From Incurvaria masculella (Eukaryota > Arthropoda > Insecta > Lepidoptera > Incurvariidae): a stretch of 64,000 bases of DNA. The notes beneath the pieces were generated by a model. That model saw only the letters and a program-made list of their open reading frames with translations, did no database searches and was not told the origin of the DNA. Every line of letters starts with the position of its first letter. Position 1 is the stretch's first letter. The stretch lies in contig OX335645.2 of NCBI GenBank assembly GCA_946894095.1, positions 20,731,001 to 20,795,000 on the forward strand, given 5' to 3'. Both the position numbers and the translations under genes were made by a program. Positions 11,575-22,373 of this stretch are shown here, one piece after another.

Positions 11575-11775
11575 AATTTCAGCGACATTTACATTTGAAG
11601 CATTGTAATCAGATTTTGAAATCTGATTACAATAATCTGAAAAAATTTGGTCGTGACATTCATCGGAAGCAGGATTCGAGCCTGCGACCTTTGGATTACA
11701 TGCCCACTGCTCGAACCAACTGATCTATCTCAACAATTACGTCAGCAAAAGAATTTCTCGATTATATTCGAATCC
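11572..11775 (-). mobile_element. tRNA-like repeat, arm plus tRNA-like core
   Basis: Related to the foldback at 52148-52485. One arm (ATTTGAATTTCAGCGACAT, near 11570) and a tRNA-like core on the minus strand (about 11672-11745) are present. The core reads TAGATCAGTTGGTTCGAGCA (A-box-like), ATGTAATCCAAAGG, then GCAGGCTCGAATCCTGC, a perfect 5-bp T-arm stem with B box. There is also a short palindrome, TAATCAGATTTTGAAATCTG, near 11610. It is probably a relic of a tRNA-derived element and not a working tRNA. Confidence 0.65.
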
Positions 11776-14109
11776 CCTGCGAATAGCCTACTAGACTAAT
11801 AGATTACTTTTTAAAGTGTTATTCGTAAAGTTAATAAAGTATATCTATTCTACTATGGGCGCGAAAACCGGTGCCAACTTTAATGCAATACCTGGCAAAA
11901 CAATAACAAAAACTCAATTCTGTATTACACATTAAGAAAACATTGCGTCAGGAAAATTGTAGATATAGCATTTGCCAGGCCATAATAAAAAAGAATAAAG
12001 ATGTTAGTTATCATATGTGGTAAAAATATATCGTCAATCATATATGTCTCCGTATGGAGAATTAAACTCCCATCTCTATTATAAACATCCTTCGCAAAAG
12101 ATAATGAAATAATCATACATATGTCGAATATGTACGTTAACTCCTTGATAAGATGTGCGCCTGGAAAAATTGGAAATCAAAATGCAACCATATACATGTT
12201 CTTGATAATACAGCTGAAACTAGGTACTGACAAAAAAACATCTTATATTAATTGACAATTCAAACCACGTTAAAACTTTCCTATTCCTGCCAACTTACAA
12301 CTTCGCCTCCTGTTTTATTTTGGTCATTTTTTTGTGTTTATTTTTGTCCACAAATGATAAGTAAACCTTGCTTACTACAAAATAACATGGCGTTCAATAC
12401 AAACCGTAAGAAATAAAATATCTCCCGTATACACAAGCCATTCATTTTATAGTAAATAGTTCAAAGTTACTTATTTTATTTTCAGGTGTCAAAGGCCATA
12501 TAAATAAATAATATCAGATGACTAGTATATTACTACATTTCATTAAGAATGAAAAATACATAAAAATATTAAATCATCAATTATAAATAAATCAACTAAA
12601 TAGAAACCATAAATTCTTGGATTAATTTTCATTATTTAAAACTGTTTTTAGAGAAAAAATATATACCTAAGAATAAAAAAATAAACCTATTAAAGTGTTA
12701 AAAACTAGAAATAATAAATTTACGGCATACTTTAAGTCGACAAAGATAAAGAATTGGTATTACCCATAATTTTCCGCCAAATACTCCACTGTGCGCCGCC
12801 GGCAGGACGCTTAATTACATTATTATTATATTAAATGCTTATGATACACATTGTGGGCATTAGGACGATGCGCGGGATAGGAGGCGGCGGGGAAGACACG
12901 ACTCTGGTGTCCCGAATTCGATCTTTTCAGAGTTGTCTGGTCAAGAAAATCATATTACCGAAAATTTACCGTAAGTTACAGTACAAGTTATACTACAGGT
13001 TGCAGCAGCTATCTCACACCTGACGTCCACGTGCCACACCTCCGCAGAAGGCGCTGATTGAGATGCGCAGAGGAAAGGCGAGGAACGAAGATTGTATTTA
13101 TCTGCCGGTACCTGTAACAGTTAGTGTTAGGCTCTAAGTTATTTGAATCATCCGTAGAAAAAAAATCAAAAAGTTTCTAAGCAGTTTTCAGCAAAACTTA
13201 AAATCTAAATTAGAGGAGATATTTGTTTAGTTTAATTGTATTTTAATAGTTTTAGTTAATTACTTTATTTTTTATTACATGTATTTTTAAATTAATTATA
13301 TATATTTAATATACTACGTATAGCCTATATATAATAAAAATTGGTCTTACCGCAATACATAGATGAACGAGAGGTAAATTTAGTTGATGTAGGGAATATA
13401 ATATTTTAGATATTCCGGGAGAGCTGCAATTAATTATTTTCTAACTTACGAGATAATGGCGCCGTCTCAATTTCATTGAAGATATAGCAAGCATTTTGAA
13501 TCATCAGTGATTAGGTAAGCTGACAGGTAGATCAAAGTATCTGTATTTTCGTTTCATTTGAAGTTTACTTTTTATTCATTGTATATAACACCAAAAGCTA
13601 ATTTTGAAGGCTCGAACTCGGAGATTTTTTATTTGTAATGTTCGGTCTATAAAGATAATTTTCGTTCCCTGTAACATGAAAATGCAGGTAGTACGACTAA
13701 CTATGTACATATTCCATCATATCGAAATCGCGTAGGCAACCACTAACTTTACAAAACAAACACAGCGTATATTAGTAGAATATACACATGATTTTGAGCT
13801 TAGTAGCGACAACAGATAGAGACGATATTTGATTGCGACTTTCACCACGATTGCCTGGTTAGCTTACAACCGCAAATTGCAGGTGGTCAATGCATTCCGG
13901 ATAGTTGCACAAATAAACACCGGCTCCCACAGCGCGAAAGGGATATTACTGTGAAATATATGTTAATAATAGCGAGGTTATACACGGTGTTCAGCTATCA
14001 GCAGGCAAAGCCTAAAGGGGGTTATTTTGTACGCGAAACTGAACATCTTTCGTTAAATCACTTTGGTTTTAAAGACAAGAATGTCATCCGTACATATGTG
14101 TACAGCTCG
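11776..14109. other. AT-rich intergenic stretch
   Basis: No gene recognised. A modest GC-rich patch at about 12785-13080 is preceded by CTTAATTACATTATTATTA, a run of homeodomain-type words. Everything else is AT-rich, without repeats that I could pair. Confidence 0.4.
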
Positions 14110-14465
14110 TGGTGTACGGGCTAGAGGACTTGCCTTTCATGCAGATGTTATGGGTTTAAATTCTCGCTCCGGTCATGCACCACTTTCTTTCTGTATCTGA
14201 GTTGGACAAGTGCATTTCGTTACGAATACATGCTGCACCATGGTTCGGAACCCATCTAAAACTGAAGATTCTCTTCCCCTATTAAGTGGTAGGCTTAAAC
14301 TCGCCCGAGTTTGTACCACCGGATTTGATTTCCATCCAGTTCAGTGTAGCCGTGCTCATAAAGGGAAGGTCCTGGCATATCACTTAGTTCCTTGGGAAAT
14401 GTAGTGTATTGAGCTAATATCATAACGGTAATTGTTTGGTATTAGCCACATTAGCTATACACTTG
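14110..14465 (+). mobile_element. tRNA-headed SINE, shared tail
   Basis: The head reads CTAGAGGACTTGCCTTTCAT and then GGGTTTAAATTC, a degenerate A box / B box layout. It is followed by TTTCTTTCTGTATCTGAGTTGG, which also occurs in the copies at 36552-36908 and 63062-63486. From about 14280 onward (AAGTGGTAGGCTTAAACTCG, then AGGTCCTGGCAT) it carries the same body and tail hairpin as the 5S-headed copies. It ends in a decayed GGTATTAGCC region. Confidence 0.75.
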
Positions 14466-14820
14466 GGTAACGAAATAATGGTTGTTCCGTTTCCTGTAGG
14501 GAATCACCCCCATACACCTTGTGTATGGTTTAAGCATTTTTAACGTAGGTGAAACCTTTTTGGGGACGGATGGGATGGGGTGGAGAGGTCCAATAAAACC
14601 ATGGAACCGATTGTTTAGTTATTGCAAGCAAAGTAAACGTGTATGTTGCCCTAAACCCATAACACATACTACACGGTGAGACACATACATTGATCTGGGG
14701 CGGAAAATAGGCATCATTTTCCTGGTCGCTTTCACGCTTCGAGCCAACTTTCATCCATTGCAGCGGTACCAACACGGGCGGGCTTATCCCTGCCATCTGA
14801 TACCAAAACGGAACCAAACA
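14466..14820. other. Spacer, nothing clearly recognised
   Basis: Positions 14745-14815 weakly resemble the SINE body on the plus strand (CATTGCAGCGGTACCAACACG, GGCGGGCTTATCCCTGCCA). This is probably a worn body fragment. No gene seen. Confidence 0.35.
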
Positions 14821-14824
14821 TTAA

Positions 14825-15330
14825 GGTGGGCCTTCCCGATCAACTCCCCATACAAACGCGAAATGAAGATCATGCGCATTTTTCTTGTCAGAGATCCAAC
14901 ATTATACTCAAAACAGCTTTATTTGATCGAACTAGATGTCGAGAGATTGGAATTGTAAAATACTGTTTTGGTTTCTAAGTTATAAGGTCCGAAAGTTCGA
15001 ATTTTTCGCGCATTTTATACATTAACTTTGGAGGTGGATCAACGATAAAATAAAAACATCTTAAAAAGATTAGTTAACAGACCTAGCTTGTTTCATGAAT
15101 ATTTAAAATCAATTCGGTTTTTGCTTGATTTTTCACTACAGCAGTCGTGATTCAGAAGTCGTTTAGTATATTTTTTTTGTAAATCTTACCAAATCAAAAA
15201 CTATGCGCATTGTCTGCTTTGTAGACATATTGCATCCTCCTCATCACGGAGCCTGTCTTTTTCTTTGAAATAAAGAAGGTCCCAGAGCGCAAAGCACGGC
15301 GAGCCCACGAATGCCGCCGGGAATATTCAA
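14825..15330 (+). mobile_element. 542-bp TTAA MITE family, copy 1 (worn)
   Basis: TTAA at 14821-14824, then GGTGGGCCTTCCCGAT. It runs through TTCTTGTCAGAGATCCAA, TTTGATCGAACTAGATGTC, TAAGGTCCGAAAGTTCG and CATCACGGAGCCTGTC, in the same order as the full copies at 49541-50082 and 29827-30368. The right terminus is too decayed to fix. No coding region; AT-rich centre. Confidence 0.85.
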
Positions 15331-15440
15331 TCAAGAAAAACCTTAATTCCTACAGATAGATCTGTCAAACTTCTGTAAGTTATCACACGGTCTTCTTAAA
15401 GTTGAAGATGTGAATTACAGAGATCCCTATGACCGACCTA

Positions 15441-15562
15441 CCCCTGATTTCACCACCTCCAGCTACCTGAAATCCGATAGATCCTGCTACATTGCATATT
15501 TGTATGATGTAACCGAAAGATAACTTTGGGATTTTTGTAACTGGAGGTGGTGGAACCGGGCG
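15441..15562. mobile_element. Palindromic MITE, copy 2
   Basis: CTA on both flanks. The ends read CCCCTGATTTCACCACCTCC and, inverted, CGCCCGGTTCCACCACCTCC. The core words CTACATTGCATATTTGTATG and GTAACCGAAAGATAAC match the copies at 10303 and 55041 (this copy has the core in the opposite orientation to 55041). Confidence 0.85.
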
Positions 15563-16622
15563 CTAGTCAATTAAACACACGAATTCACAGGAAGATTATT
15601 TTAGTTTTTTTATCTGTTCGATTGCCGGCTTATATACATAATACGCGATGTTTAAAAAATATTTGAGTTATAATATTAAAAAAACACAGAAATAATATCT
15701 TATAGTAAAATGTTCTGTCTTGGGTACTTTTTCTTCAGGGAGAATGTTTCCAACATTTGTTAGAAATTTTGCGGATACCGCAGAATTTATGCGGTGCCCT
15801 TGCGTAAACTACCAACCGGCTGGGAGCATTAATTCCCCAGCAGCTGCGAAGAATCTCAGCAACCATCAAAGACATTCGGAGAATACGTTCACAAATGTTT
15901 CCTAATCAGCTTTGCCGTTCAACTAATTTGTTCGCCACAATTTTGCTGAATTCGTCAAGTACCCGCCCGGGGCCGGCGAGCGGGGCGGAGGGGCGGAGGG
16001 GCGGAGGGGCGGCGGCGGGCCCGAGGCTGTGTGAAGTGCGCCCGATCATTACGCGGCCCCGGCGGCGCTCGTTACGGCGACTAAGCCTCCAATTAGACTT
16101 ATCCCTAATTAAGAGATGCCAATAAATTACCCTCCATCATGCTGGCTCGCTGCCGCCACCCCCGCCACCCCCGCCGCCCCCGCGCGACTAATGAAGACGG
16201 GGGCGGGAGGTGGCGCTGCCGTCACACTAATAACGCTAATTGATTTTGAGTAATGTGCTCGAATTTTGATGAAGCTGATTGGCGGCATTGTACGTGACGG
16301 TCGCCGCGCGCTGCGTGCCGCGCCGTGTCGCCGTGCCTCAGCCGCCGCGCCGCGCCGTGCCGCCCGAGTGTGCCGCACATCCCCTCTATGCGGCCGTTAG
16401 TGGCGTGCCACGCCGGGGCTGGCGGCAGATCGATTTTCTCGTGTCAAATTCATAGACAACGCGCAAGTGGTAATTGAATGCACCCAGAATACTCGCATGT
16501 ATAACCTCGAGGTAATGTGCTGTGTGGGTCCCGACACTTAAAAATAATTCTGTATTTCTTCACGTGCATATTAGGACAGACAAATAAGGTATTTGTCGGA
16601 GGGACTAGATAGCAATTCTGAT
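15563..16622. promoter_or_regulatory. Candidate regulatory block, GC-rich with homeodomain-type words
   Basis: Lacks recognised transposons. GC-rich runs at 15960-16030 and 16300-16380 flank sequence with CCAATTAGACTTATCCC, CCTAATTAAGAG, AATAAATTACC and CGCTAATTGATTTTGAG (about 16085-16250). A GGGGCGGA unit is repeated about four times at 15982-16012. Such TAATTA-rich, repeat-free sequence beside GC-rich blocks is typical of insect developmental enhancers, but no conservation test was possible. A short frame at 15720-15905 is not convincing as an exon. Confidence 0.35.
15982..16012 (+). repeat. GGGGCGGA tandem run
   Basis: Four consecutive G-runs of four with 4-nt spacers, immediately followed by GGCGGCGGG. 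The pattern meets the usual four-run definition of a G-quadruplex motif. Confidence 0.75.
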
Positions 16623-16775
16623 CTCGCCCGAATTGGCACCATCTGATTTTGTAAATGAACGGTGGTCGAAACGGGAATCTATGTTTTCCAAACAGATCAA
16701 AGGAAATCTTCGTGCAATATAAGGAAGGTCCTAACATGACACCTAGTTTTCATGATGTGTATTGGGCCACAGACC
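16623..16775 (+). mobile_element. SINE body fragment
   Basis: Matches the SINE body: CGCCCGAATTGGCACCATC, then GAACGGTGGTCGAAACGGG and GTGCAATATAAGGAAGGTCC, then ACACCTAGTTTTCATGATG. The head is missing and the tail hairpin is lost. Confidence 0.75.
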
Positions 16776-16920
16776 TATCATGAGCGCGCAAGGTTAATAT
16801 CAGTAAGTGGGGTGTTCACTTCTCTATTTTATTTTTTACTACCTGCGGTACGCGGCTTCGCACGGCTAAATTATTTCATGGATAAAAAAAAAATTAACAA
16901 AAAAAAAACCGACTTCAAAG

Positions 16921-17132
16921 AAAAAGCACTAAAAAGTAAAAAATAATTACCATTTTTGTAGTTACGATTTCGGTAATTTTTTGAGTCGGCGTCAGCCGGG
17001 CACGCGCTGCGCCAATCAAGAGAACCTAACCTAACCTAACCTAACCTAACCTTGGCTGACACCGACTCAAAAAATAACAGAAATCGTAACCACAAAAATG
17101 GAAATTATTTTTTACTTTTTAGTGCTTTTTAG
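16921..17132. mobile_element. Foldback with a telomere-type loop
   Basis: The left arm (about 16926-16998) and right arm (about 17053-17130) are inverted copies: ACTAAAAAGTAAAAAATAAT, GTTACGATTTCGGTAAT and GAGTCGGCGTCAGCC each have a complement on the other side. The loop holds GGGCACGCGCTGCGCC and the CCTAA array. Confidence 0.8.
17025..17051 (+). repeat. (CCTAA)5, insect telomere-type repeat
   Basis: Five perfect CCTAA units. The complement TTAGG is the canonical insect telomeric repeat. Sitting in a foldback loop far from any visible telomere structure, it is an interstitial array. Confidence 0.9.
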
Positions 17133-17452
17133 GGTTCCGTACCCAAAGGGTAAAAACTGAACCCTATTACTAAGCCTCCGCTGTCCGTCCGTCCGTCCGT
17201 CCGTCCGTCTGTCCGTCTGTCACAGGGCTGTATCTCATGAACCGTAACATGTAGGAAGCTGAAATTTTTACAGATTAAGTATTTTTTTATTTTGCCGCTA
17301 TAACAACCAATAGGTAACATTATAAAATAATAAAAATTAAAGGGGGGCCCCCCTTACAAATACCATACAAAAAAAAAGTTTTTTTTTTGTAAATCCTGTA
17401 CGATGGTACGGTACCATTCGTTTACGAGTCCAACTCGCACTTGGCCGGTTTT
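17132..17452 (+). mobile_element. AGGGTTCCGTA element, near complete
   Basis: Order of parts: hairpin AGGGTTCCGTACCC / GAACCCT, TATTACTAAGCCTCCGCTG, a (CCGT)n run, CACAGGGCTGTATCTCATGA, TTTGCCGCTATAAC, CGATGGTACGG, then the terminal part ACTCGCACTTGGCCGGTTTT. It lies between T-rich sequence on both sides, suggesting insertion into a T-run. Confidence 0.85.
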
Positions 17453-18084
17453 CTTTGAAGTCGGTTTTTTTTTTGTTATTTTTTTTTATTTGTTTATTTT
17501 TAGTGAATTGAAGTACACTTACTAATTTATACACGTCCTTTCCAATAAAAAAAAAACAATCACCGAAATCGGTTGGCGTTATATTGAGTTATTCGTCCAT
17601 TTGTCGCGCACATCTTAATACAAATTTAAGACTTTTATGATTTTCTCATGGATATTATTATCAGAACTTAACCAAATTAAATTGGGACCACTTGGGAAGC
17701 ACTAGCTATCATTTAAAAAAATAATCATCAAAATCGGTTCACCCAGGCAAAAGTTATGAGGTAACAAACATAAAAAAAACATACAGACGAATTGATAACC
17801 TCCTCCTTTTTTGAAGTCGGTTAAAAAGTAGCCCAAATGGCTGGTCCAGGACAATATATCCTTCTACCAAATTTAATCAAGATCGTTTGAGCCGATATGG
17901 CATGATTTAATTAGAAACATCCAATAATTCCCATTTAGAGCTTCGTAAACATTTGGTGTCTATTTTCCAAAAATAGGCATGTGCCGCCAGAAACTTTCTG
18001 CAGATGGACCATGCATACCTAGTAAGAAAGTAAGGAAGGGAAAAGCTTCCATACCTTCAGATGCACATGTTACTTTAGCACATC

Positions 18085-18205
18085 ACTCATTCCAATGCTT
18101 AATTTGTTGGCTTTAACCGCAGTCGCTGGTCTATCGTCATGGAGATTACGTCCACGTCTAAACTCACTAAACCACCCATTCACAGAGCTACAAAATGGGG
18201 TTTCA
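18085..18205 (-). pseudogene. Mariner transposase relic
   Basis: The minus strand reads a peptide containing SSVNGWFSEFRRGR, then NLHDDRPATAV. This is the W-F-x-E-F-x-R-G-R ... D-D-x-R pattern at the end of the helix-turn-helix DNA-binding region of mariner-family transposases. Only about 40 codons are legible. There is no start, and the catalytic D,D34D region is absent. Upstream on the same strand (18205-18290) no continuation could be read. It is a dead fragment. Confidence 0.65.
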
Positions 18206-18239
18206 CCATCAAATTTCAATTGAAGAATTTAGAAATTCT

Positions 18240-18420
18240 CACTAAAGACACAGCTAAAATATAAAAAAATCACAGAGCATCCATTTATTTCGAGTTAAAT
18301 TCATTGAAATACTGACACACGATTTTAAAAATGAAGCCATGAAGAAATCTGGCAAAAATAAAATATTTTGAGAGAGTTCTATTTTCAAATTCATAATTGT
18401 TTATATTTAATTATAAGTGG
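18240..18420. repeat. Dispersed repeat, copy 1
   Basis: Shares order and words with 30820-30965: CGAGTTAAATTCATTGAAAT, then TGACACACGATTTTAAAAATG, GCCATGA, ATCTGGCAAA and GAGAGAGTTCT. It lies next to the mariner relic, so it may be part of the same element, but no such relic is visible near the second copy. Confidence 0.6.
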
Positions 18421-18599
18421 CAAGATCCAGAAACTTTCAGTATGCTCCGCGAACATATGAAGAGATCTGCAGTAAAATCATTTTAAAATCCTTAAAAAAA
18501 ATCATCCATTTTGACACCCACTGGATCCTAGTAGATATCTTAACCGAAAACAAGGTCGAGTGTAAGATGGTCGGACGGATACCGGGGCAGCTCGACTGA

Positions 18600-19330
18600 G
18601 AAAAAAAATTGTATGAAATTCATCAATAGGTAAAATGATCGAACACGTTAAATTGAAAAAGAAATATAATAAATATATATAACTAGATTTCTCGTCGTAA
18701 TACCAGTGTTTTACATATATTTTTTACAGATGAATTGTATTATGAATAGTTTTTAATTCAACAGTTGTTCTATTTTGGGTCTTATTTCTGCACAAATAGG
18801 AAGGAATCAGTCATGAAAGCTGCAATCGAAGACAATTTGGGAGCGACCCTCGCACCTAAGCATCTGATACCAGTAATTACTTCGAATGTTTAATATCGCG
18901 AAGTACATTCTAAACGCTAAGTGGTACCGTTATCTTCCGCGTAGTCAGAATACCGCAGCATCTACCTTCTAAACAGGTTCTATTCCTGTCCGGATTTATC
19001 GTGTCATTTGTTGTAGCAAACTTAGAACTCGTGACACGGTCACTGGCCGAGGTGGCCGATCGTAAAACGAAATCATTTATATCACAGTACAGTCATCCAT
19101 TTAGTATATTTAATCTCACTGGCGCAGTAACAATGCATTAAAATACAGGCTGCCGTAACGGCCAGTACGTTAATTTCGGCAGCGTAATCCTCATGATTTT
19201 TTGAGACAAAAAAGTAAAAATATCTCTAAAGTGTTAGTTACCGAGATATACATTTTTGAAATTTATGTTTTTGTCTAATGTAATTTGACGCGACACGTTG
19301 TAACGCATAGGAAGCTAGAGCTAAGCACGG
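18600..19330. other. AT-rich spacer, nothing recognised
   Basis: No repeat partner, RNA gene or coding region was recognised. Confidence 0.4.
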
Positions 19331-19334
19331 AACC

Positions 19335-19410
19335 TAGATCCCTAGGCGTATCAGGCTAATGTCATGACAGTAGGTGTGATATTAGCCAGTCATGTCCAAG
19401 TACATGCAAC
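19335..19410 (+). mobile_element. SINE tail fragment
   Basis: Reads AGGCTAATGTCATGACAGTAG, then GATATTAGCCAGTCATGTCCA, which is the shared SINE tail hairpin in decayed form. Confidence 0.7.
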
Positions 19411-21863
19411 GTTCCCACGTTCTTACGGAATATTAGATTCTTTTTCAACTAAATTATTGAATTATTTGTAGTCCACAAAGTAAAAAAAAAAACAGAAAAA
19501 ATTGCAATTATCCAAAAATGTTTATTTACTTCGCTTCTGTTGGATGTGTTGCGATACCTCACGTACCTTTTTTATGAAATTTCTGTCGATAAGGAATCAG
19601 TTAGCTCACTACTATTACATTATGTAAATATTCTCGTTTTATTGGTTTTATCAAACAGCACCTAGCTTGTTTCTTACTTTTCAGTAACTGGGTTACTGTT
19701 TTTTAAACTTTTTTTTAATTTTTAATAGCGAATAACGAATCCATTGACACCTTATTTATTAAAATCGGATGAATACTTGAATACGTAAATACGTAATGGC
19801 CAGTCACCGAATTCCTTCGGGAATGTGGTGTATTGGGTAATGTGGTGGGGTTGCATAAAAAATACAAATATACATACATATACTGCTAAAACCTTAGCCC
19901 TTCCTTTTGACTTGGCTGTAGTCGGGTAAAAATTAAAATAAAATAGCTCTGATTCGCTCTTCACGTAGGCTTTAGCAGCTGCACAAGCGATTATGTAAGT
20001 AATGATTTATAATGGTATTATCATAGCTTAGCTCTCGGTGTTGTTGGCGATCTAATCGTGGAGTGACGGTCCCACACGATTGACAAAACTTTTAGGCCTA
20101 AGGGCTAGATGTGATGGGCATAAGTAAAATGACCTACAGCATCTGACGAGCGAGAGGAAAACCCAATATTCTCAAAGGAAGCGCCGTGATTACCTCAGTG
20201 TCTTTGCGGATTAAATGCACTTTGAATTTACCGTTATGCAATTTTATCTACCGCAGCTGAAACTGCTAACGGATTTTGATTCATCTTATGTATGGTGCCA
20301 GAGCGATTAAGTCGGCACGGACCATCCTGGTGCACTAAGTGTACATCTCCAATTTCACGTCAAACACGAATACATCTCTCGTGAACTGAGCAAATTCTTG
20401 CAATTCGGAGAACACCCGAACGCACTTGTCCAATCCCTACAGCTAATCGTATATCTCTACAAGACCGACTTCAATGGAAAGAGCCCGTAGTTCCTGGGCA
20501 ACCACCAGAACCATTCATTCTGGCTGTAAACCTCGCCGTATAGGGTTCTTCAGAAGAAGGAACTGCACCGAGGTCAGGTTTGTGGCGCGGCCCGACAACG
20601 CTTATGGGCTTTTGAACTTTTACGAGGGCTGCGAAAACCATACCAGCCGGCCAGGAGCTTCTTCAGTAAAACGAAGCCACCATCGTGGCGTTTATTTAAG
20701 GGCCTGGTACTAGCCAAATCGCAAAGTTAGACGAGGCACCCCAAGTAAACTAACTAAGTCTGACGATTATAAGTGTCATCCTTACAATATATGATTCCTT
20801 GTCTAGGAATCGAATGATTTTCGTTAATGTATGTTTCCTTTTTCTATACAAAATACATTGCGGAAACGGTGTCCATTTCCGAACTTTTTTGACTAAATGT
20901 AGAAATCTAAAAGCAAATGGAATTTTTTGTTTATGCATATATGCTGTTTTTGCTTATATCTAGAAATCGAATGACTTTCAGATTTCTAATGAGAAAAATC
21001 AACTTTTTTTATTTTTATTATTATTTAAATAAATGATGGAATAAAAAAATATTAACAATCCATTATCAGTCTGGAGTTCTATTTGGATTTGCTGAAGCGT
21101 TTCACTACATATTATTACATTTGTTAAAAAGTGCATTTGTATGGCGCGAGTAGTTGGCTAGTCCTAGCGCCTTAATAAATACAAATCTGAACAAAAAACA
21201 CTGCACCTGTACACGTGAAGCCATAGCTTATCTGCGTGTGACAGCATTACACGAGCACACGAGCGAGCGATTACAAACATTTTGATGAGTTACAGAAACA
21301 TAAAGGTACATTTAAAATCAAGAAAACAAAATTAAAACAAAAAAAACAAAAATAATAATAAACAATAAAAAACAACGAAAGAGTAGAACAAAAAATAACA
21401 AAATAGTTCTTAAAAAAATATGAAAAAAGTGAAATAAGCAAATCTACACTTGCATAATATTATATTTATTTTAACATGCATAACTATGCCTATCAGTGCA
21501 TATTTAAACAGCTTACAATTCACACCATGTTTCCAGGACTCCCAGGTTGAAATGTGGGGGAAATACCTTGCCCTCGCATTTTTGGCCAACTCTGTACACT
21601 CATTGGCCAACAGTGTAACGCCGCCTTCGCCGTAGCGTGGTGCCTCGGTCTGCGTAGCCACGACGACGCGATCAATTGAGATCAACTCTCCGCTAAGTGG
21701 CCTGCTGGAGCGATCGTTTTGGAGTTAATCAGTGACGCAAAGTAATGGTATGGTCTCGCGTTGCGCAAATTATATAGCCTCTAGTCAATATGAGATTAAT
21801 CTATCGGGTTTTGTTTGTATTCGTTTCTTTAATTAATAGAAGTAAATGAGTAAGGAAAGTTGT
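19411..21863. other. Intergenic, one dispersed repeat piece
   Basis: The block at about 20565-20690 shares a long, imperfect match with 51255-51370 (GGGCTTTTGAACTTTTACGAG against GGGCTGTCGAACTTTCACGGG; then GCGAAAACCAT, CCAG and GCTTCTTCA). A further scrap, CAGGTTGAAATGTGGGGGAAATA at about 21543, matches 51360-51380. No gene was recognised, although the shared block stays open for about 80 codons at 20474-20713. Confidence 0.45.
20565..20690 (+). repeat. Dispersed repeat, partner of 51255-51370
   Basis: An imperfect match of about 110 bp to the block at 51255-51370. The parent element is unknown to me. Confidence 0.55.
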
Positions 21864-22369
21864 ATTCGCGGGCACGGTACAAAACCGCGCTATTGCGCTC
21901 TGGGACCATCTTTGTTTGAAAAAAAAAGACAGGCTCCGTGATGAGACAAACATGTCCATAAAGCAGACAATGCGCATAGTGTATGATTTGGTAAGATTTA
22001 CGAAATGTTTAATTACAAAACGACTTATAGCTAAAAGTAAACCACGACCGCTGTAGTAAAAAATCGCACAAAAACCAAATTGATTATAATCTTGATGAAA
22101 CAAGCTATGGCTGAAGACTAATGTTTTTAAGATGTTCTTACTTTATCGTTGAGTAAGCCACCAAAGTTATTATATAAAACGTGCGAAAAATTCGAACTTT
22201 CGAACCTTATAACTTAGACACCAAACACTATTTTACAATGCCAACGGTCATCAGACTTCTAGTTTGATCAAATAAAGCTATTTTGAGCACAATTTGGGAT
22301 CTCTGACAAGAAATATGCGCATGATCTTCTTTCCACGTTTGTATGGAGATTTGAACGGGAAGGCCCACT
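21864..22369 (-). mobile_element. 542-bp TTAA MITE family, copy 2
   Basis: Minus orientation. The right boundary keeps TTAA at 22370-22373 next to the inverted end (GGCCCACT). The left terminus is cut off after ATTCGCGGGCACGGTAC. All interior landmarks are present in order (GGACCATCTTTGTTTGAAA, GGCTCCGTGATGAG, AAACCACGACCGCTGTAGT, TCTCTGACAAGAAATATG). Confidence 0.85.
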
Positions 22370-22373
22370 TTAA

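Larger units (their letters stand above)
16889..17826. mobile_element. Insert bounded by AACCGACTTCAAA words
   Basis: The inserted block begins with an A-run and AACCGACTTCAAAG (16907-16920). It contains the inverted word CTTTGAAGTCGGTT at 17453-17466 and again TTTTGAAGTCGGTTAA at its right end (about 17808-17823). Inside lie a foldback with CCTAA repeats (16921-17132) and an AGGGTTCCGTA element (17132-17452). The segment 17520-17800 has CCGAAATCGGTT and AAAATCGGTTCACCCAGGC words typical of common lepidopteran repeats. No coding capacity. Confidence 0.65.
16836..18000 (+). mobile_element. Dispersed repeat interrupted by a nested stack
   Basis: The outer element is the same family as 45003-45233. 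Its start (TACTACCTGCGGTACGCGGC, then AATTATTTCATGGATAAAA) lies at 16836-16888. It resumes at about 17827 (AGTAGCCCAAATGGCTGGTC, then AAATTTAATCAAGATCGTTT, then GAAACATCCAATAATTCCC). At 45003-45233 these two halves are contiguous, so 16889-17826 is an insertion of about 940 bp. I recall the CGCGGCTTCGCACGG-type words from lepidopteran non-LTR or Helitron-like repeats, but I do not assign a class. Confidence 0.8.

Noticed and set aside
15720..15905. Exon preceded by TTTTCTTCAG acceptor-like sequence
   Set aside because: The acceptor-like word falls inside the frame, the peptide has no recognisable family, and no donor partner was found.
17025..17051. True chromosome end
   Set aside because: Only five CCTAA units, within a foldback loop and with ordinary sequence on both sides.
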